NCBI GenBank assembly: GCA_030054175.1
Contig: JASGCM010000010.1
Location: forward strand, 1 to 64,000
Source: Alphaproteobacteria bacterium
GTDB taxonomy: Bacteria > Pseudomonadota > Gammaproteobacteria > Burkholderiales > Burkholderiaceae_C
Length of the DNA: 64,000 bases
Direction of reading: 5' to 3'
Every line of letters starts with the position of its first letter. Positions within the stretch are counted from its first letter, which is position 1. This document shows, in pieces, positions 1-8,442 of the stretch. The position numbers and the translations under genes are program-made. Under the pieces are notes generated by a model. That model was not told the origin of the DNA and did no database searches. It saw only the letters and a program-made list of their open reading frames with translations.

Positions 1-51
1 TCATGGCTCCATCTTCTCAAAGTGTGGAGCCTCCTCAAAACCCGGGGCGAT

Positions 52-393
52 TCAAACTGCTTTTCCCGGACTCGGTACAGTCATCCCAAGCGCAGCTTTG
101 CCGGTTGTAACTGCGATAGCCAGCTCTTTAAGAAGAGTAGATTTTGATGAAGCACCTAGTCCTGTGATTAAAGCCGCTCTGCCTGCTCTGAAAATCGGTG
201 AAATAGCGTAGTCCATTGCTTCGTTGGCAACTCTAACTGTGTCGCGAAGATTCAATGGCGGCTCTAGCCAGTCCAAGGTAGATACTTGGAACGGTACATC
301 TTCTTTGAAGCTTCGCCCGGCGCCGAATGGACTTTGGTCCGGCAAATTTGCAAAGGAATCTATCAGGCCCATTTTTTGGTTTTCCTTTTTCAT
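52..393 (-). pseudogene. RepA-like plasmid/phage ATPase, truncated remnant
   Basis: The 113-residue product has a P-loop-like segment (GLGASSKSTLLKELAIA, about residues 78-94) of the kind seen in RepA-type hexameric helicases (AAA_25). Such ATPases sit beside primases in plasmids and integrative elements. The reading frame stops right after the Walker A helix (ending PSPGKAV), whereas complete relatives run on for 200 or more residues. A different frame continues from about base 51 to a stop at bases 1-3, so an internal deletion or frameshift is likely. The start overlaps the stop of the upstream primase by 4 bp (ATGA), so the genes were translationally coupled. Family assignment rests on one motif and the neighbour, so it is moderate. 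Confidence 0.5.
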
Positions 394-1322
394 TTGTCTA
401 ACCTCACTTTGTGCAAGGCTTCACGAATGCTGCAAAAGTGTGTGTCTCCTAGCAGGGCTGAAAAATCTTCGTTGAAATCATCGAGACTCGATGTCAAAAC
501 GAACCCAGCCTCACCAAACTTGCAGGCAGCACGCTTGGCTGAATCAACTCCAATCTTGTCGTTATCTGCAAAAAACCAAACATCTTGTCCCGGTTTCGCA
601 AAGTTCTGGGCGGCGTCAAGATTTGCCGCGCCAAATGTGACAAGGATTGGTAATCCTCCTAGAGCAAGGTGGATGGAAACAGCAGTTGACCACCCTTCGG
701 CTACCCCAAGCACGGGGCTTTCGTCTGGATTTCCGATCATTAGACCGTTTCCTGTCTTGATCGTGCCATCAACGCAAAATTTGTTATCTTGCCGATCTAT
801 GTATTCAATTCCCTGTAGCTGATATTGGTTGTCGTGGATCGGCAGTACAAGATTCTTTAGGATCGGCTCATATTTCGCACACAACGGCAAGATGCCTTTT
901 TTTACGATGTATGGATGAAACAACGGCACATCAACGCAATGGGACAGAACCCGCAAGATTTCATTTCTATCCGCGACATGCTGCTTGCTCATTGAGCGCG
1001 TCACGAAATTACTTGAGACAATAATCTGTCTGGAAACTCCATTGTTTGAGAACAGTCGTCTGCGCAACCACTTTGCTGCGGCTGAAAAATTGTTGGCGTG
1101 TTGCATGCCAATTACGAGATCAAGCATGGAACCACCTCTCGGCGTGCATGTGCAGTAGAAACGCTCTGTCTCTTTGTCTACACGAAATGAAGGGTGGCGG
1201 TCATCGTGATTTGGTAGTGGGCAATGTACATGCGTATACCTTGCCCGCTGATCTATGCCGAGCAGGTCAAGAATTACATCTGATTTACCGGCGATGTCTT
1301 TGAGAATGTCGTAGCGGCTCAT
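390..1322 (-). CDS. CHC2 zinc-finger/Toprim primase of a mobile element
   Basis: The 310-residue protein begins with a DnaG-like zinc-binding region: residues 30-70 contain HCPLPNHDD, then F-Y-C-x-C and GGSMLDLV, as in CHC2 primase fingers. The C-terminal half contains a Toprim-like core (VLGVAEGWSTA near residue 205, then WFFADNDKIG), with the acidic pair expected for metal binding. It would make RNA primers for replication of a plasmid or integrative element. It follows the upstream hypothetical gene with a 1-bp gap and overlaps the truncated RepA-like ATPase, so the three form one replication operon read leftward. The length suits small plasmid or satellite-phage primases rather than chromosomal DnaG. 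Confidence 0.8.
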   Translation of the reverse strand: MSRYDILKDIAGKSDVILDLLGIDQRARYTHVHCPLPNHDDRHPSFRVDKETERFYCTCTPRGGSMLDLVIGMQHANNFSAAAKWLRRRLFSNNGVSRQIIVSSNFVTRSMSKQHVADRNEILRVLSHCVDVPLFHPYIVKKGILPLCAKYEPILKNLVLPIHDNQYQLQGIEYIDRQDNKFCVDGTIKTGNGLMIGNPDESPVLGVAEGWSTAVSIHLALGGLPILVTFGAANLDAAQNFAKPGQDVWFFADNDKIGVDSAKRAACKFGEAGFVLTSSLDDFNEDFSALLGDTHFCSIREALHKVRLDK

Positions 1323-1323
1323 G

Positions 1324-2004
1324 TCACAGCCCCCTTCTCGCGCAGATGTGATGAGTTTTGTAACTCAGTACACACGCTCTTGCAAGAAATGGAAATACTG
1401 TTTTCATTTCCAATTCCCACAAAGTGTCCGGCGGACCGCATCTTCGATTGGATCTGTAGTTGTCGTTAAAGTGACCAGTTGAAGCTACAAATCGATCATC
1501 TTCGTCGGGCATTACATCTAAGTAGTAGACGAGATCGCTGTGGTTTGTTTTGAAGATGCGTCTTGTTAGTTCATCTTTCGATGGCATTAAAACACCGGAC
1601 ATGTGTTTGAACTCACTGCTTTCCGGCACTAATTCAAGGTCTTCTGGATATTGAACGTCTGAATCTCTAGTGTGTCGTTTCAAATCCCAGTCATTGACGT
1701 ACCACTTGACCGCAATCTCGACAATTTTCTTGAACGGTACATGAGTGCCTTTTCCTAGTTGCCATTCGGACTTCATTTCATTCCATGAGACGCAGTCGCG
1801 ATATGCGACCTCTAGTTCCTCCGCGATTTGTTTATGTAATTCCCATCTTTTTATCGCTGCGCCACTTTTCTGTACTACTTTGAAAATCTCCTGCAGTGCA
1901 AATGCTGGGGATCTACGGTTGGGATCTCTTACCATGAATGCGTGCTCGATTGCTTGCGATTCCACGCTTTGCCCGATAACTATGGTTGCTTGTTTGAATG
2001 TCAT
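1324..2004 (-). CDS. hypothetical protein, first gene of replication operon
   Basis: I do not recognise this protein. The ATG at 2004 is preferred over an upstream in-frame start at 2118 because it has an AGAGG ribosome-binding site six bases before it. This gives 226 residues. It is soluble and rich in charged and aromatic residues, with no signal peptide or membrane segment. A C-terminal stretch (YRSNRRCGPPDTLWELE) has no motif I know. The stop lies one base from the primase start, so it is co-transcribed and probably serves replication or control of the integrated element. Confidence 0.6.
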   Translation of the reverse strand: MTFKQATIVIGQSVESQAIEHAFMVRDPNRRSPAFALQEIFKVVQKSGAAIKRWELHKQIAEELEVAYRDCVSWNEMKSEWQLGKGTHVPFKKIVEIAVKWYVNDWDLKRHTRDSDVQYPEDLELVPESSEFKHMSGVLMPSKDELTRRIFKTNHSDLVYYLDVMPDEDDRFVASTGHFNDNYRSNRRCGPPDTLWELEMKTVFPFLARACVLSYKTHHICARRGL

Positions 2005-2155
2005 GCGATACCTCTTTTGTGAAGGCCAGATCGCACCCTGCGACTGGTCCTTTTGATGTAATCGCTGACCTTCAAAAATTTTTAAGGGGTCAGGCGAAAA
2101 ATATTTTTCAAACCTCAAAATGGCAATGTCTGCCGTTCTGAAAAGGCCCTGCGAG

Positions 2156-2195
2156 GACTAACAACAACACACTGTTAAGTGTGTTGTTGTTAGTC
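2156..2195. repeat. perfect 18-bp inverted repeat with 4-base loop
   Basis: GACTAACAACAACACACT at 2156-2173 is followed by GTTA and the exact reverse complement at 2178-2195. It lies in the divergent gap between the leftward replication operon and the rightward defence operon. There is no T-run on either side, so it is not a simple intrinsic terminator. A shorter direct repeat, GGGTCTTCAG, occurs nearby at 2204-2213 and 2274-2283. It could be an operator, a replication structure or a recombination site. Confidence 0.8.
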
Positions 2196-2411
2196 TGCTG
2201 AGAGGGTCTTCAGAGAAGAGGTTGAATTAGGTCTGAGCATTGCAAGGGCGGTCTTGCCACATCAAAAGCAAGGGGGTCTTCAGCTATTTGGCTTGTTTGA
2301 TTTCGAAAAACCCCTCATTTCGGGCTTTCTAGCGGTCGGTTGGTGCTCAAGGTAGCCAAGGACTGCAAAACGCAGTACATTTGCAGGACACGACTACTTA
2401 AACGCACGACT

Positions 2412-2603
2412 ATGAAACGACTAAAGGATGAGACGCTGTCTATCCGCACGTCAGCAGACATCAAACAGCTACTGAAGCTGGCAGCCGACCGAGAACACCG
2501 CTCGGTTGCGTCCATGGTTGAAGTGCTGGTTCTCGCTTATGCCCATGAACATGGCTTGAAGGCGACGGCTGACGCCGCAATCAAATCTGCGGAGCGAAAG
2601 TAG
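2412..2603 (+). CDS. small ribbon-helix-helix (Arc-type) DNA-binding protein
   Basis: The 63-residue product beginning MKRLKDETLSIRTSADIK has the pattern of an RHH/Arc repressor: a short beta strand (TLSIRTS), helix A (ADIKQLLKLAADREH) and helix B after the turn (SVASMVEVLVLAYAHE). The ATG at 2412 fits the fold; an in-frame start at 2340 would add an unrelated tail. It is the first gene of the SNF2/DUF4391/Mod/AlbA_2/Res operon and ends 2 bp before the helicase start. By analogy with other defence operons it probably represses its own promoter, keeping the nuclease genes low. The operator itself was not identified. Confidence 0.7.
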   Translation: MKRLKDETLSIRTSADIKQLLKLAADREHRSVASMVEVLVLAYAHEHGLKATADAAIKSAERK

Positions 2604-2605
2604 AC

Positions 2606-5600
2606 ATGGAACTGATTGACAACATCACCCGACTTCTGGGGGACGACCTCAAATCGACGCTGAAGCCAGAATCTCGCCTCAAGATCGCAGCTTCATGTTT
2701 TTCGATTTACGCCTTCGAGGCTCTGAAGTCTGAGCTAGAAAAGATCGAAGAGCTGAGCTTCATCTTCACGTCGCCCACGTTCACCGCTAGCGAAGTCACG
2801 GACAAGTTTCGCAAAGAGCGCAAGGAATTTCACATTCCCAAGCAAGATCGGGAACGCAGCCTGTACGGCAGCGAGTTTGAGATTCAACTTCGTAACAAGC
2901 TGACTCAGAGAGCGATCGCGAAAGAGTGTGCTGACTGGATGCGCCGCAAAGCTAAATTCAAAAGCAACCGCACGCAAGCACCCATGCAGCCTTTTGCATG
3001 CGTGCAAGCCAACGGCACTGACACCGCATACATGCCGCTACATGGCTTCACTGCAGTTGATCTGGGCTATCAGCAAGGCAACGCGGTGTCCAATTTCGTC
3101 AACAAGATGGACGAGCCAGCTTTCGCAGCTACCTACCTCAGCTTGTTCGATCAAATTTGGAACGATGCTGAGAAGTTGGAGGATGTGACCGCGCAAATTT
3201 GTGAGCACATCGATTCCGTCTACCAAGAAAACTCGCCGGAGAGCATCTACTTCTTGATGCTGTACAACATCTTTAACGAGTTTTTGGACGACATCAACGA
3301 AGACGTGTTGCCCAATGATTTGACGGGTTACCAAGAGACGCTGATCTGGAAAAAGCTTTTCAATTACCAGAAAGATGCCGCAACTGGCATCATCAATAAG
3401 CTGGAAACCTACAGCGGGTGTATCTTGGCTGACAGCGTGGGTTTGGGAAAAACATTCACTGCGCTGGCCGTGGTCAAGTACTACGAGCTGCGTAACAAAT
3501 CGGTGTTGGTGTTGTGTCCCAAGAAGCTTGCCGACAACTGGCTCAACTACAACCGCAATCTCAAGACCAATATCTTCTCTAAAGACCGGTTCAACTATGA
3601 CGTGCTTTGCCACACAGACTTGAGCCGGACCGGTGGCGAGTCGTTTGGAACACCACTCAATCGCATTAACTGGGGGAACTACGATTTAGTCGTCATAGAC
3701 GAGTCGCATAACTTCCGCAACAACGACGTTTATAAAGACAAGGAAACGCGCTACCAGAAACTGATGAACAAGGTCATCAAAGATGGTGTTAAAACCAAGG
3801 TGCTGATGCTTTCCGCCACCCCGGTCAACAATCGCTTCAATGATTTGCGCAACCAGCTGGCTTTGGCGTACGAAGGTGAATCCGAAAACCTGAGCAAGAA
3901 GCTCAAGACAGGAAAATCTGTTGAAGAAATCTTCAGATCAGCTCAAGCCAGTTTCAATAATTGGGCGAAGCTGCCTCCTGAAGAACGTACCGCCCGTGCC
4001 ATTCTGGATTCGTTGGACTTCGATTTCTTTGAATTGCTTGACAGCGTCACCATTGCCCGCTCGCGCAAGCACATCCAGACCTTCTACGACACTACTGATA
4101 TCGGTCACTTCCCAGAGCGTCGCAAACCGCTGACATTTCACAGCCCACTCACCAGTCGCTCTGATGTGATGAGCTTCAACGAGATTTTTGGGCAACTCAC
4201 CTTGCTCAAGCTAGCCGTCTACGCACCCATCAGCTACATCCTGCCCAGCCGCCTAAAAAAGTACGAAGAGCAATACGACACGCAAGTGGCTGGCGGCAAG
4301 CTCAAGCAATCTGACCGCGAAAAAAGTTTGCAAGCGTTGATGACTACCAACCTGCTCAAGCGTTTGGAAAGCTCGGTGCAATCCTTCCGCCTGACCTTAG
4401 AGTCGCTCAAAGCCAACCATGTCAGCACCCTCGAAAAAATTCGTGCCTTCAATCAATCAGGGCAAGTTGCTGACGTAAGCGATCTGACCGAAGTGTTGGC
4501 TGATTTGGATGCCGAAGAAGACGAGCTGCCAGACCTTGGAGATTCAGAAATCGGCAAGCGCATCAAGATCAGCTTGGCCGATATGGACTTGCCCTCGTGG
4601 GAATACGACCTGCAAGTTGACGTGCAAATCATCGATGCCTTGCTGGCATCCATGCATAAAGTCACGCCTGATGACGATGCAAAGCTTCAGCACCTGAAGG
4701 CCTTGGTGTTGGACAAGATCGCCAATCCGATCAACCCCGGCAATAAAAAGGTGTTGATCTTCACCGCCTTCGCGGACACAGCTGACTACCTTTACGCCAA
4801 CCTCGCTCCAGACCTGCAAAGCCAACTGAATATTCACACGGGCAAAGTCACCGGCACTGGTGGCCCTAAGTCGACGCTGAAAAAGAGCTACGACTTTCAA
4901 GAACTGCTCACGCTGTTCTCGCCTCGGTCTAAAGAAAAAGCCTTGGTCTTGCCGCAAGAGCCTGCTGAGGTAGACGTGCTCATTGGCACCGACTGCATCT
5001 CTGAAGGCCAAAACCTGCAAGACTGCGACTACTTGGTTAATTACGACATCCACTGGAACCCTGTGCGCATCATCCAGCGCTTTGGCCGCGTGGACCGCAT
5101 TGGCTCTCCCAACAGCACCATTCAGCTGGTCAACTATTGGCCCGATATCTCGCTCGACGAATACATCCGCCTCAAAGAGCGCGTTGAAAGCCGTATGACC
5201 ATTGCCGATTTGGCCGCCACGGGCGACGACAACGTGTTGTCTGCACAGGCCAACGACGTGGCTTACCGCAAAGAACAATTGCGCCGCCTACAAGAGGAGG
5301 TGATTGAGCTGGAAGACGTGAAAACCGGCGTTTCTATCACCGACCTGGGCCTGAACGACTTCCGCATGGACTTGCTCAACTATGTCAAAGCCCATGGTGA
5401 CTTGGCGAATATGCCGAATGGCATGCACGCCGTTGTCAGCGCTAACCCAGCCATGGGGCTGCAGCCCGGCGTTATCTTCACTTTGCGTAACCGGAACAAT
5501 GGGGTTCAGGTTAATCAGCACAACCGGCTCCATCCGTATTACCTGGTCTACATCAACCGCGCAGGCCAAGTGGTGCACGACCACACGGAAGTCAAACGCT

Positions 5601-5869
5601 TGCTCGACCTCGTGCGCAGCGCCTGTAAAGGCCAAGCTGAGCCGGTGCTGCCCGCGTGCCAAAGCTTCAACAAAGAAACCGCTGATGGCCGCTATATGCA
5701 GGCCTATTCAGATCTGCTGAGTCAGACCATCCGATCGATGATCGACGTGAAAGAAGAGAAAGACCTAGATAGTCTGTTCAGCAGCGGTAAGACAACAGCT
5801 TTGACCAACACTATCTCAGGCTTAGACGACTTTGAATTGGTCAGCTTTTTGGTGGTACAGGCCGACTGA
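2606..5869 (+). CDS. SNF2-family helicase with PLD-like N-terminal domain
   Basis: The protein has 1087 residues. Residues 20-200 resemble a phospholipase-D-like fold (RLKIAASCFSIYAFEALK, then an MPLHGFTAVDLG segment) without a clear catalytic HKD motif. The SNF2/DEAD core follows: Walker A ADSVGLGKTF near 275, VIDESHNF near 363, LSATPVNN near 405, and the C-terminal motifs TDCISEGQNLQ and IIQRFGRVDRIG near 795-830. It should translocate on duplex DNA using ATP. The stop overlaps the DUF4391 start by one base (TGATG), implying tight coupling. Downstream partners are a type III-like Mod, an AlbA_2 protein and a Res endonuclease, so its role is probably restriction or antiviral sensing. It is not a chromatin-type remodeller. 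Confidence 0.85.
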   Translation: MELIDNITRLLGDDLKSTLKPESRLKIAASCFSIYAFEALKSELEKIEELSFIFTSPTFTASEVTDKFRKERKEFHIPKQDRERSLYGSEFEIQLRNKLTQRAIAKECADWMRRKAKFKSNRTQAPMQPFACVQANGTDTAYMPLHGFTAVDLGYQQGNAVSNFVNKMDEPAFAATYLSLFDQIWNDAEKLEDVTAQICEHIDSVYQENSPESIYFLMLYNIFNEFLDDINEDVLPNDLTGYQETLIWKKLFNYQKDAATGIINKLETYSGCILADSVGLGKTFTALAVVKYYELRNKSVLVLCPKKLADNWLNYNRNLKTNIFSKDRFNYDVLCHTDLSRTGGESFGTPLNRINWGNYDLVVIDESHNFRNNDVYKDKETRYQKLMNKVIKDGVKTKVLMLSATPVNNRFNDLRNQLALAYEGESENLSKKLKTGKSVEEIFRSAQASFNNWAKLPPEERTARAILDSLDFDFFELLDSVTIARSRKHIQTFYDTTDIGHFPERRKPLTFHSPLTSRSDVMSFNEIFGQLTLLKLAVYAPISYILPSRLKKYEEQYDTQVAGGKLKQSDREKSLQALMTTNLLKRLESSVQSFRLTLESLKANHVSTLEKIRAFNQSGQVADVSDLTEVLADLDAEEDELPDLGDSEIGKRIKISLADMDLPSWEYDLQVDVQIIDALLASMHKVTPDDDAKLQHLKALVLDKIANPINPGNKKVLIFTAFADTADYLYANLAPDLQSQLNIHTGKVTGTGGPKSTLKKSYDFQELLTLFSPRSKEKALVLPQEPAEVDVLIGTDCISEGQNLQDCDYLVNYDIHWNPVRIIQRFGRVDRIGSPNSTIQLVNYWPDISLDEYIRLKERVESRMTIADLAATGDDNVLSAQANDVAYRKEQLRRLQEEVIELEDVKTGVSITDLGLNDFRMDLLNYVKAHGDLANMPNGMHAVVSANPAMGLQPGVIFTLRNRNNGVQVNQHNRLHPYYLVYINRAGQVVHDHTEVKRLLDLVRSACKGQAEPVLPACQSFNKETADGRYMQAYSDLLSQTIRSMIDVKEEKDLDSLFSSGKTTALTNTISGLDDFELVSFLVVQAD

Positions 5870-6546
5870 TGAGCGAGTCTGTGCGCAATGCGTTGTTCAG
5901 CTATCCGCCGCAAGCGGCGTTTGGGCGAACCTTGCCCAAAAATAAGCTGTACGAAAAGGCGGGAGCCAACAGCCGCTTGAAAGACCTATTTGTCTCTCAG
6001 GTGGAACAGATCGTTTGGCAATATAAGTTAGCCCCTGAAACAATCAACCTTCCTGCCAGAGTTGGCGTACCTGAGCTACAGGTGTTCAGCCTCCACCTCA
6101 AAGTACCCGAATTAAACCTAGATGTTTTGCGGTGCATTGATGGTGCGGTTCAATACCCCATTATTTTTGAGCTTCACTTTGATGGACGTGTGCAGACCAT
6201 TGCGTGCCACAAACGGCCAAGTGAAGCGGATGCCAGCAAATGGGTGTGCAGCGATTACTTTGCCAGCTCGTGGCAGTTTTCTGATGCACCGCGCAACCCG
6301 TTGCCCATGGCGTTGGACTTGGCGGCACTTTACGAAAGCCTGTTGCGTCAACTTATTAGCTTGCCTGCACGTCCGCAAGAGAAGTTGGCCGACCAAGTGC
6401 AGCGAATGAGTAAGCTTGCAGTATTGCAACGCGCTGTAGAAAAGACACAAGCTCAACTAGCCAAAGAAAAACAATTCAACCGCAAGGTGGGCATAAATTC
6501 CCAGTTGCGAGAACTCAAAACTGAACTTGAAGAACTAAGCCGCTGA
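5869..6546 (+). CDS. DUF4391 family protein
   Basis: This 225-residue protein matches my knowledge of the DUF4391 family, which is typically encoded between an SNF2-type helicase and a DNA methylase. N-terminal features are FGRTLPKNKLYEKA and a segment ending in VEQIVWQYKLAP. The C-terminal 50 residues form a charged coiled coil (AVEKTQAQLAKEKQFNRKV). No catalytic motif is known or visible. The start overlaps the helicase stop, so the two are probably made in fixed ratio and may form a complex. The biochemical function is unknown. Confidence 0.75.
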   Translation: MSESVRNALFSYPPQAAFGRTLPKNKLYEKAGANSRLKDLFVSQVEQIVWQYKLAPETINLPARVGVPELQVFSLHLKVPELNLDVLRCIDGAVQYPIIFELHFDGRVQTIACHKRPSEADASKWVCSDYFASSWQFSDAPRNPLPMALDLAALYESLLRQLISLPARPQEKLADQVQRMSKLAVLQRAVEKTQAQLAKEKQFNRKVGINSQLRELKTELEELSR

Positions 6547-6574
6547 GCATAAAACCAGCGCCCGAAAGAAGCAT

Positions 6575-8431
6575 ATGGACAAACTGAAAATGCACTCGCC
6601 CAACCTGACGCAAGACAACATCACGCGCATTCAAACGCTGTTCCCTAACTGCGTGACGGAAGCCAAAGGTGAAGACGGCAGCGTGAAGCTGGCAGTGGAC
6701 TTTGACCAGCTGCGACAAGAGTTGTCTGAGTCCATCGTGGAGGGGCCTCAAGAGCGATATCAACTGAACTGGCCGGGTAAGAGAGAGGCATTGCTAACAG
6801 CTAACGCGTCCATTGCAAAGACATTGCGTCCCTGCCTTGAGGAAAGTGTGGACTTTGATACGACGCAAAACCTGTTTATCGAAGGCGATAACCTTGACGC
6901 TTTAAAGCTGTTGCAGGAGACATACCTTGGAAAGGTAAAGATGATCTACATCGACCCGCCCTACAACACTGGGAATGACTTTATTTACGAGGATGACTTT
7001 TCGGAAAGTCAAGAATCATTTTTGAAAAGGTCGAACCAGAAGGATGATGAAGGTAATCGGCTGGTCGCCAACACCGCAGCAAACGGACGATTCCACTCTG
7101 ACTGGCTTTCGCTCATGTATCCCCGCCTGCGAATAGCTCGAAGCCTTCTTACTGAAGATGGAGCAATTTTTATCAATATCGATGATTCAGAGCTGGGTAA
7201 TCTTCGAAAAATTTGTGACGAGGTTTTTGGTGAAGATAATTTTGTTGCCAATGTGGCTTGGAAGCACACCCAGCAAAGTAAAAATGATGAGCGATACTTT
7301 GCTCGTGTCTATAACGCACTTTTAATTTATCGAAAATCGGATGAGCTTGCCAAGTTTCGACTGCCTCGTTCAGAAGTAGACAATCGAAATTATTCGAACC
7401 CTGACAACGACCCCAAAGGCGATTGGCGAGCAGGTGATGTTCGTAGCCCTAGCTACCGAAAGACACTGTGTTTTGACATCACCACACCAACTGGAAAGAC
7501 GATCCCGCCACCAGACAACGGATGGCGATGGTCCGAAGAGTCGGTTAAAAAGAAGATTGCAACTGGCGAAATAAAGTTTAGCTCTGATGAAACAAAAATC
7601 ATCAGAAAAATATACCTATCTGATCAAGAGGGAAGAACTCCTGAAAATCTTTGGGACGGAGAAATTGCTGGTACATCGCGCCAAGCAAATTCGGAACTCA
7701 AGGAGCTTTTTGACGGCAATGTGCCTTTTGATACTCCAAAGCCAACGGCCTTGTTGAAGCGGATTTCACAACTTTTCTACGGGCAAAAAGATTACATTGC
7801 ATTAGATTTTTTTGCGGGATCTGGATCAACAGCGGATGCGGTTATGCAATTGAACGCCGAAGACAAAGGGTGTCGTCGCTTCATCATGGTTCAATTGCCT
7901 GAGCCTTGTAACGAAGCTTCTGCTGGATTCCAAGCAGGTTTCAAGACGATCTCACAAGTGAGCATGGATCGAATTCGACGTGCGGGGAAAAAAATTAAAA
8001 AACTCAATCAACAGGTTGACGTAGGCTTTCGAACTCTGAAGATCGACACATCCAACATGGCCGACGTCTACTACGCCCCTGATGCGTTAGACAAAGCCAA
8101 GTTCGATATGTTTATCGACAACATCAAACCTGACCGGACCGCTGAAGACTTGCTTTTTCAAGTCATGCTCGATTGGGGCGTTGATTTGGCGTTGCCTATT
8201 ACCAAAGAAACCATCCAAGGCAAAGAAGTGTTCTTTGTCGACGGTAACGCTTTGGCTGCTTGTTTTGACGCCAGCAGCGGGGTAGACGAAGACTTTGTCA
8301 AAGCCTTAGCCAAGCACCAACCCTTGCGCGTCGTGTTCCGCGATGCGGGCTTCAAAGACAGCGCGGTCAAGATCAATGTAGAGCAAATCTTCAAGCAGCT
8401 CTCGCCCTCGACCGAAGTCAAGTGCCTTTGA
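6575..8431 (+). CDS. type III-like adenine-specific DNA methyltransferase (Mod)
   Basis: The 618-residue protein has the catalytic motif DPPYNTGN near residue 127 and the AdoMet-binding motif DFFAGSGS near 410. This order (catalytic first) marks a beta-class N6-adenine methylase such as type III Mod. The segment between them contains the target-recognition region. The central part (about 6850-8000) is visibly more A+T-rich than both ends, which suggests exchange of the recognition domain. It should methylate one adenine in a short asymmetric site and guide the Res subunit at 10266. The specificity cannot be read from the sequence. An AAGAAG-type ribosome-binding site precedes the ATG. Confidence 0.88.
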   Translation: MDKLKMHSPNLTQDNITRIQTLFPNCVTEAKGEDGSVKLAVDFDQLRQELSESIVEGPQERYQLNWPGKREALLTANASIAKTLRPCLEESVDFDTTQNLFIEGDNLDALKLLQETYLGKVKMIYIDPPYNTGNDFIYEDDFSESQESFLKRSNQKDDEGNRLVANTAANGRFHSDWLSLMYPRLRIARSLLTEDGAIFINIDDSELGNLRKICDEVFGEDNFVANVAWKHTQQSKNDERYFARVYNALLIYRKSDELAKFRLPRSEVDNRNYSNPDNDPKGDWRAGDVRSPSYRKTLCFDITTPTGKTIPPPDNGWRWSEESVKKKIATGEIKFSSDETKIIRKIYLSDQEGRTPENLWDGEIAGTSRQANSELKELFDGNVPFDTPKPTALLKRISQLFYGQKDYIALDFFAGSGSTADAVMQLNAEDKGCRRFIMVQLPEPCNEASAGFQAGFKTISQVSMDRIRRAGKKIKKLNQQVDVGFRTLKIDTSNMADVYYAPDALDKAKFDMFIDNIKPDRTAEDLLFQVMLDWGVDLALPITKETIQGKEVFFVDGNALAACFDASSGVDEDFVKALAKHQPLRVVFRDAGFKDSAVKINVEQIFKQLSPSTEVKCL

Positions 8432-8442
8432 CGGGAGTAGAC

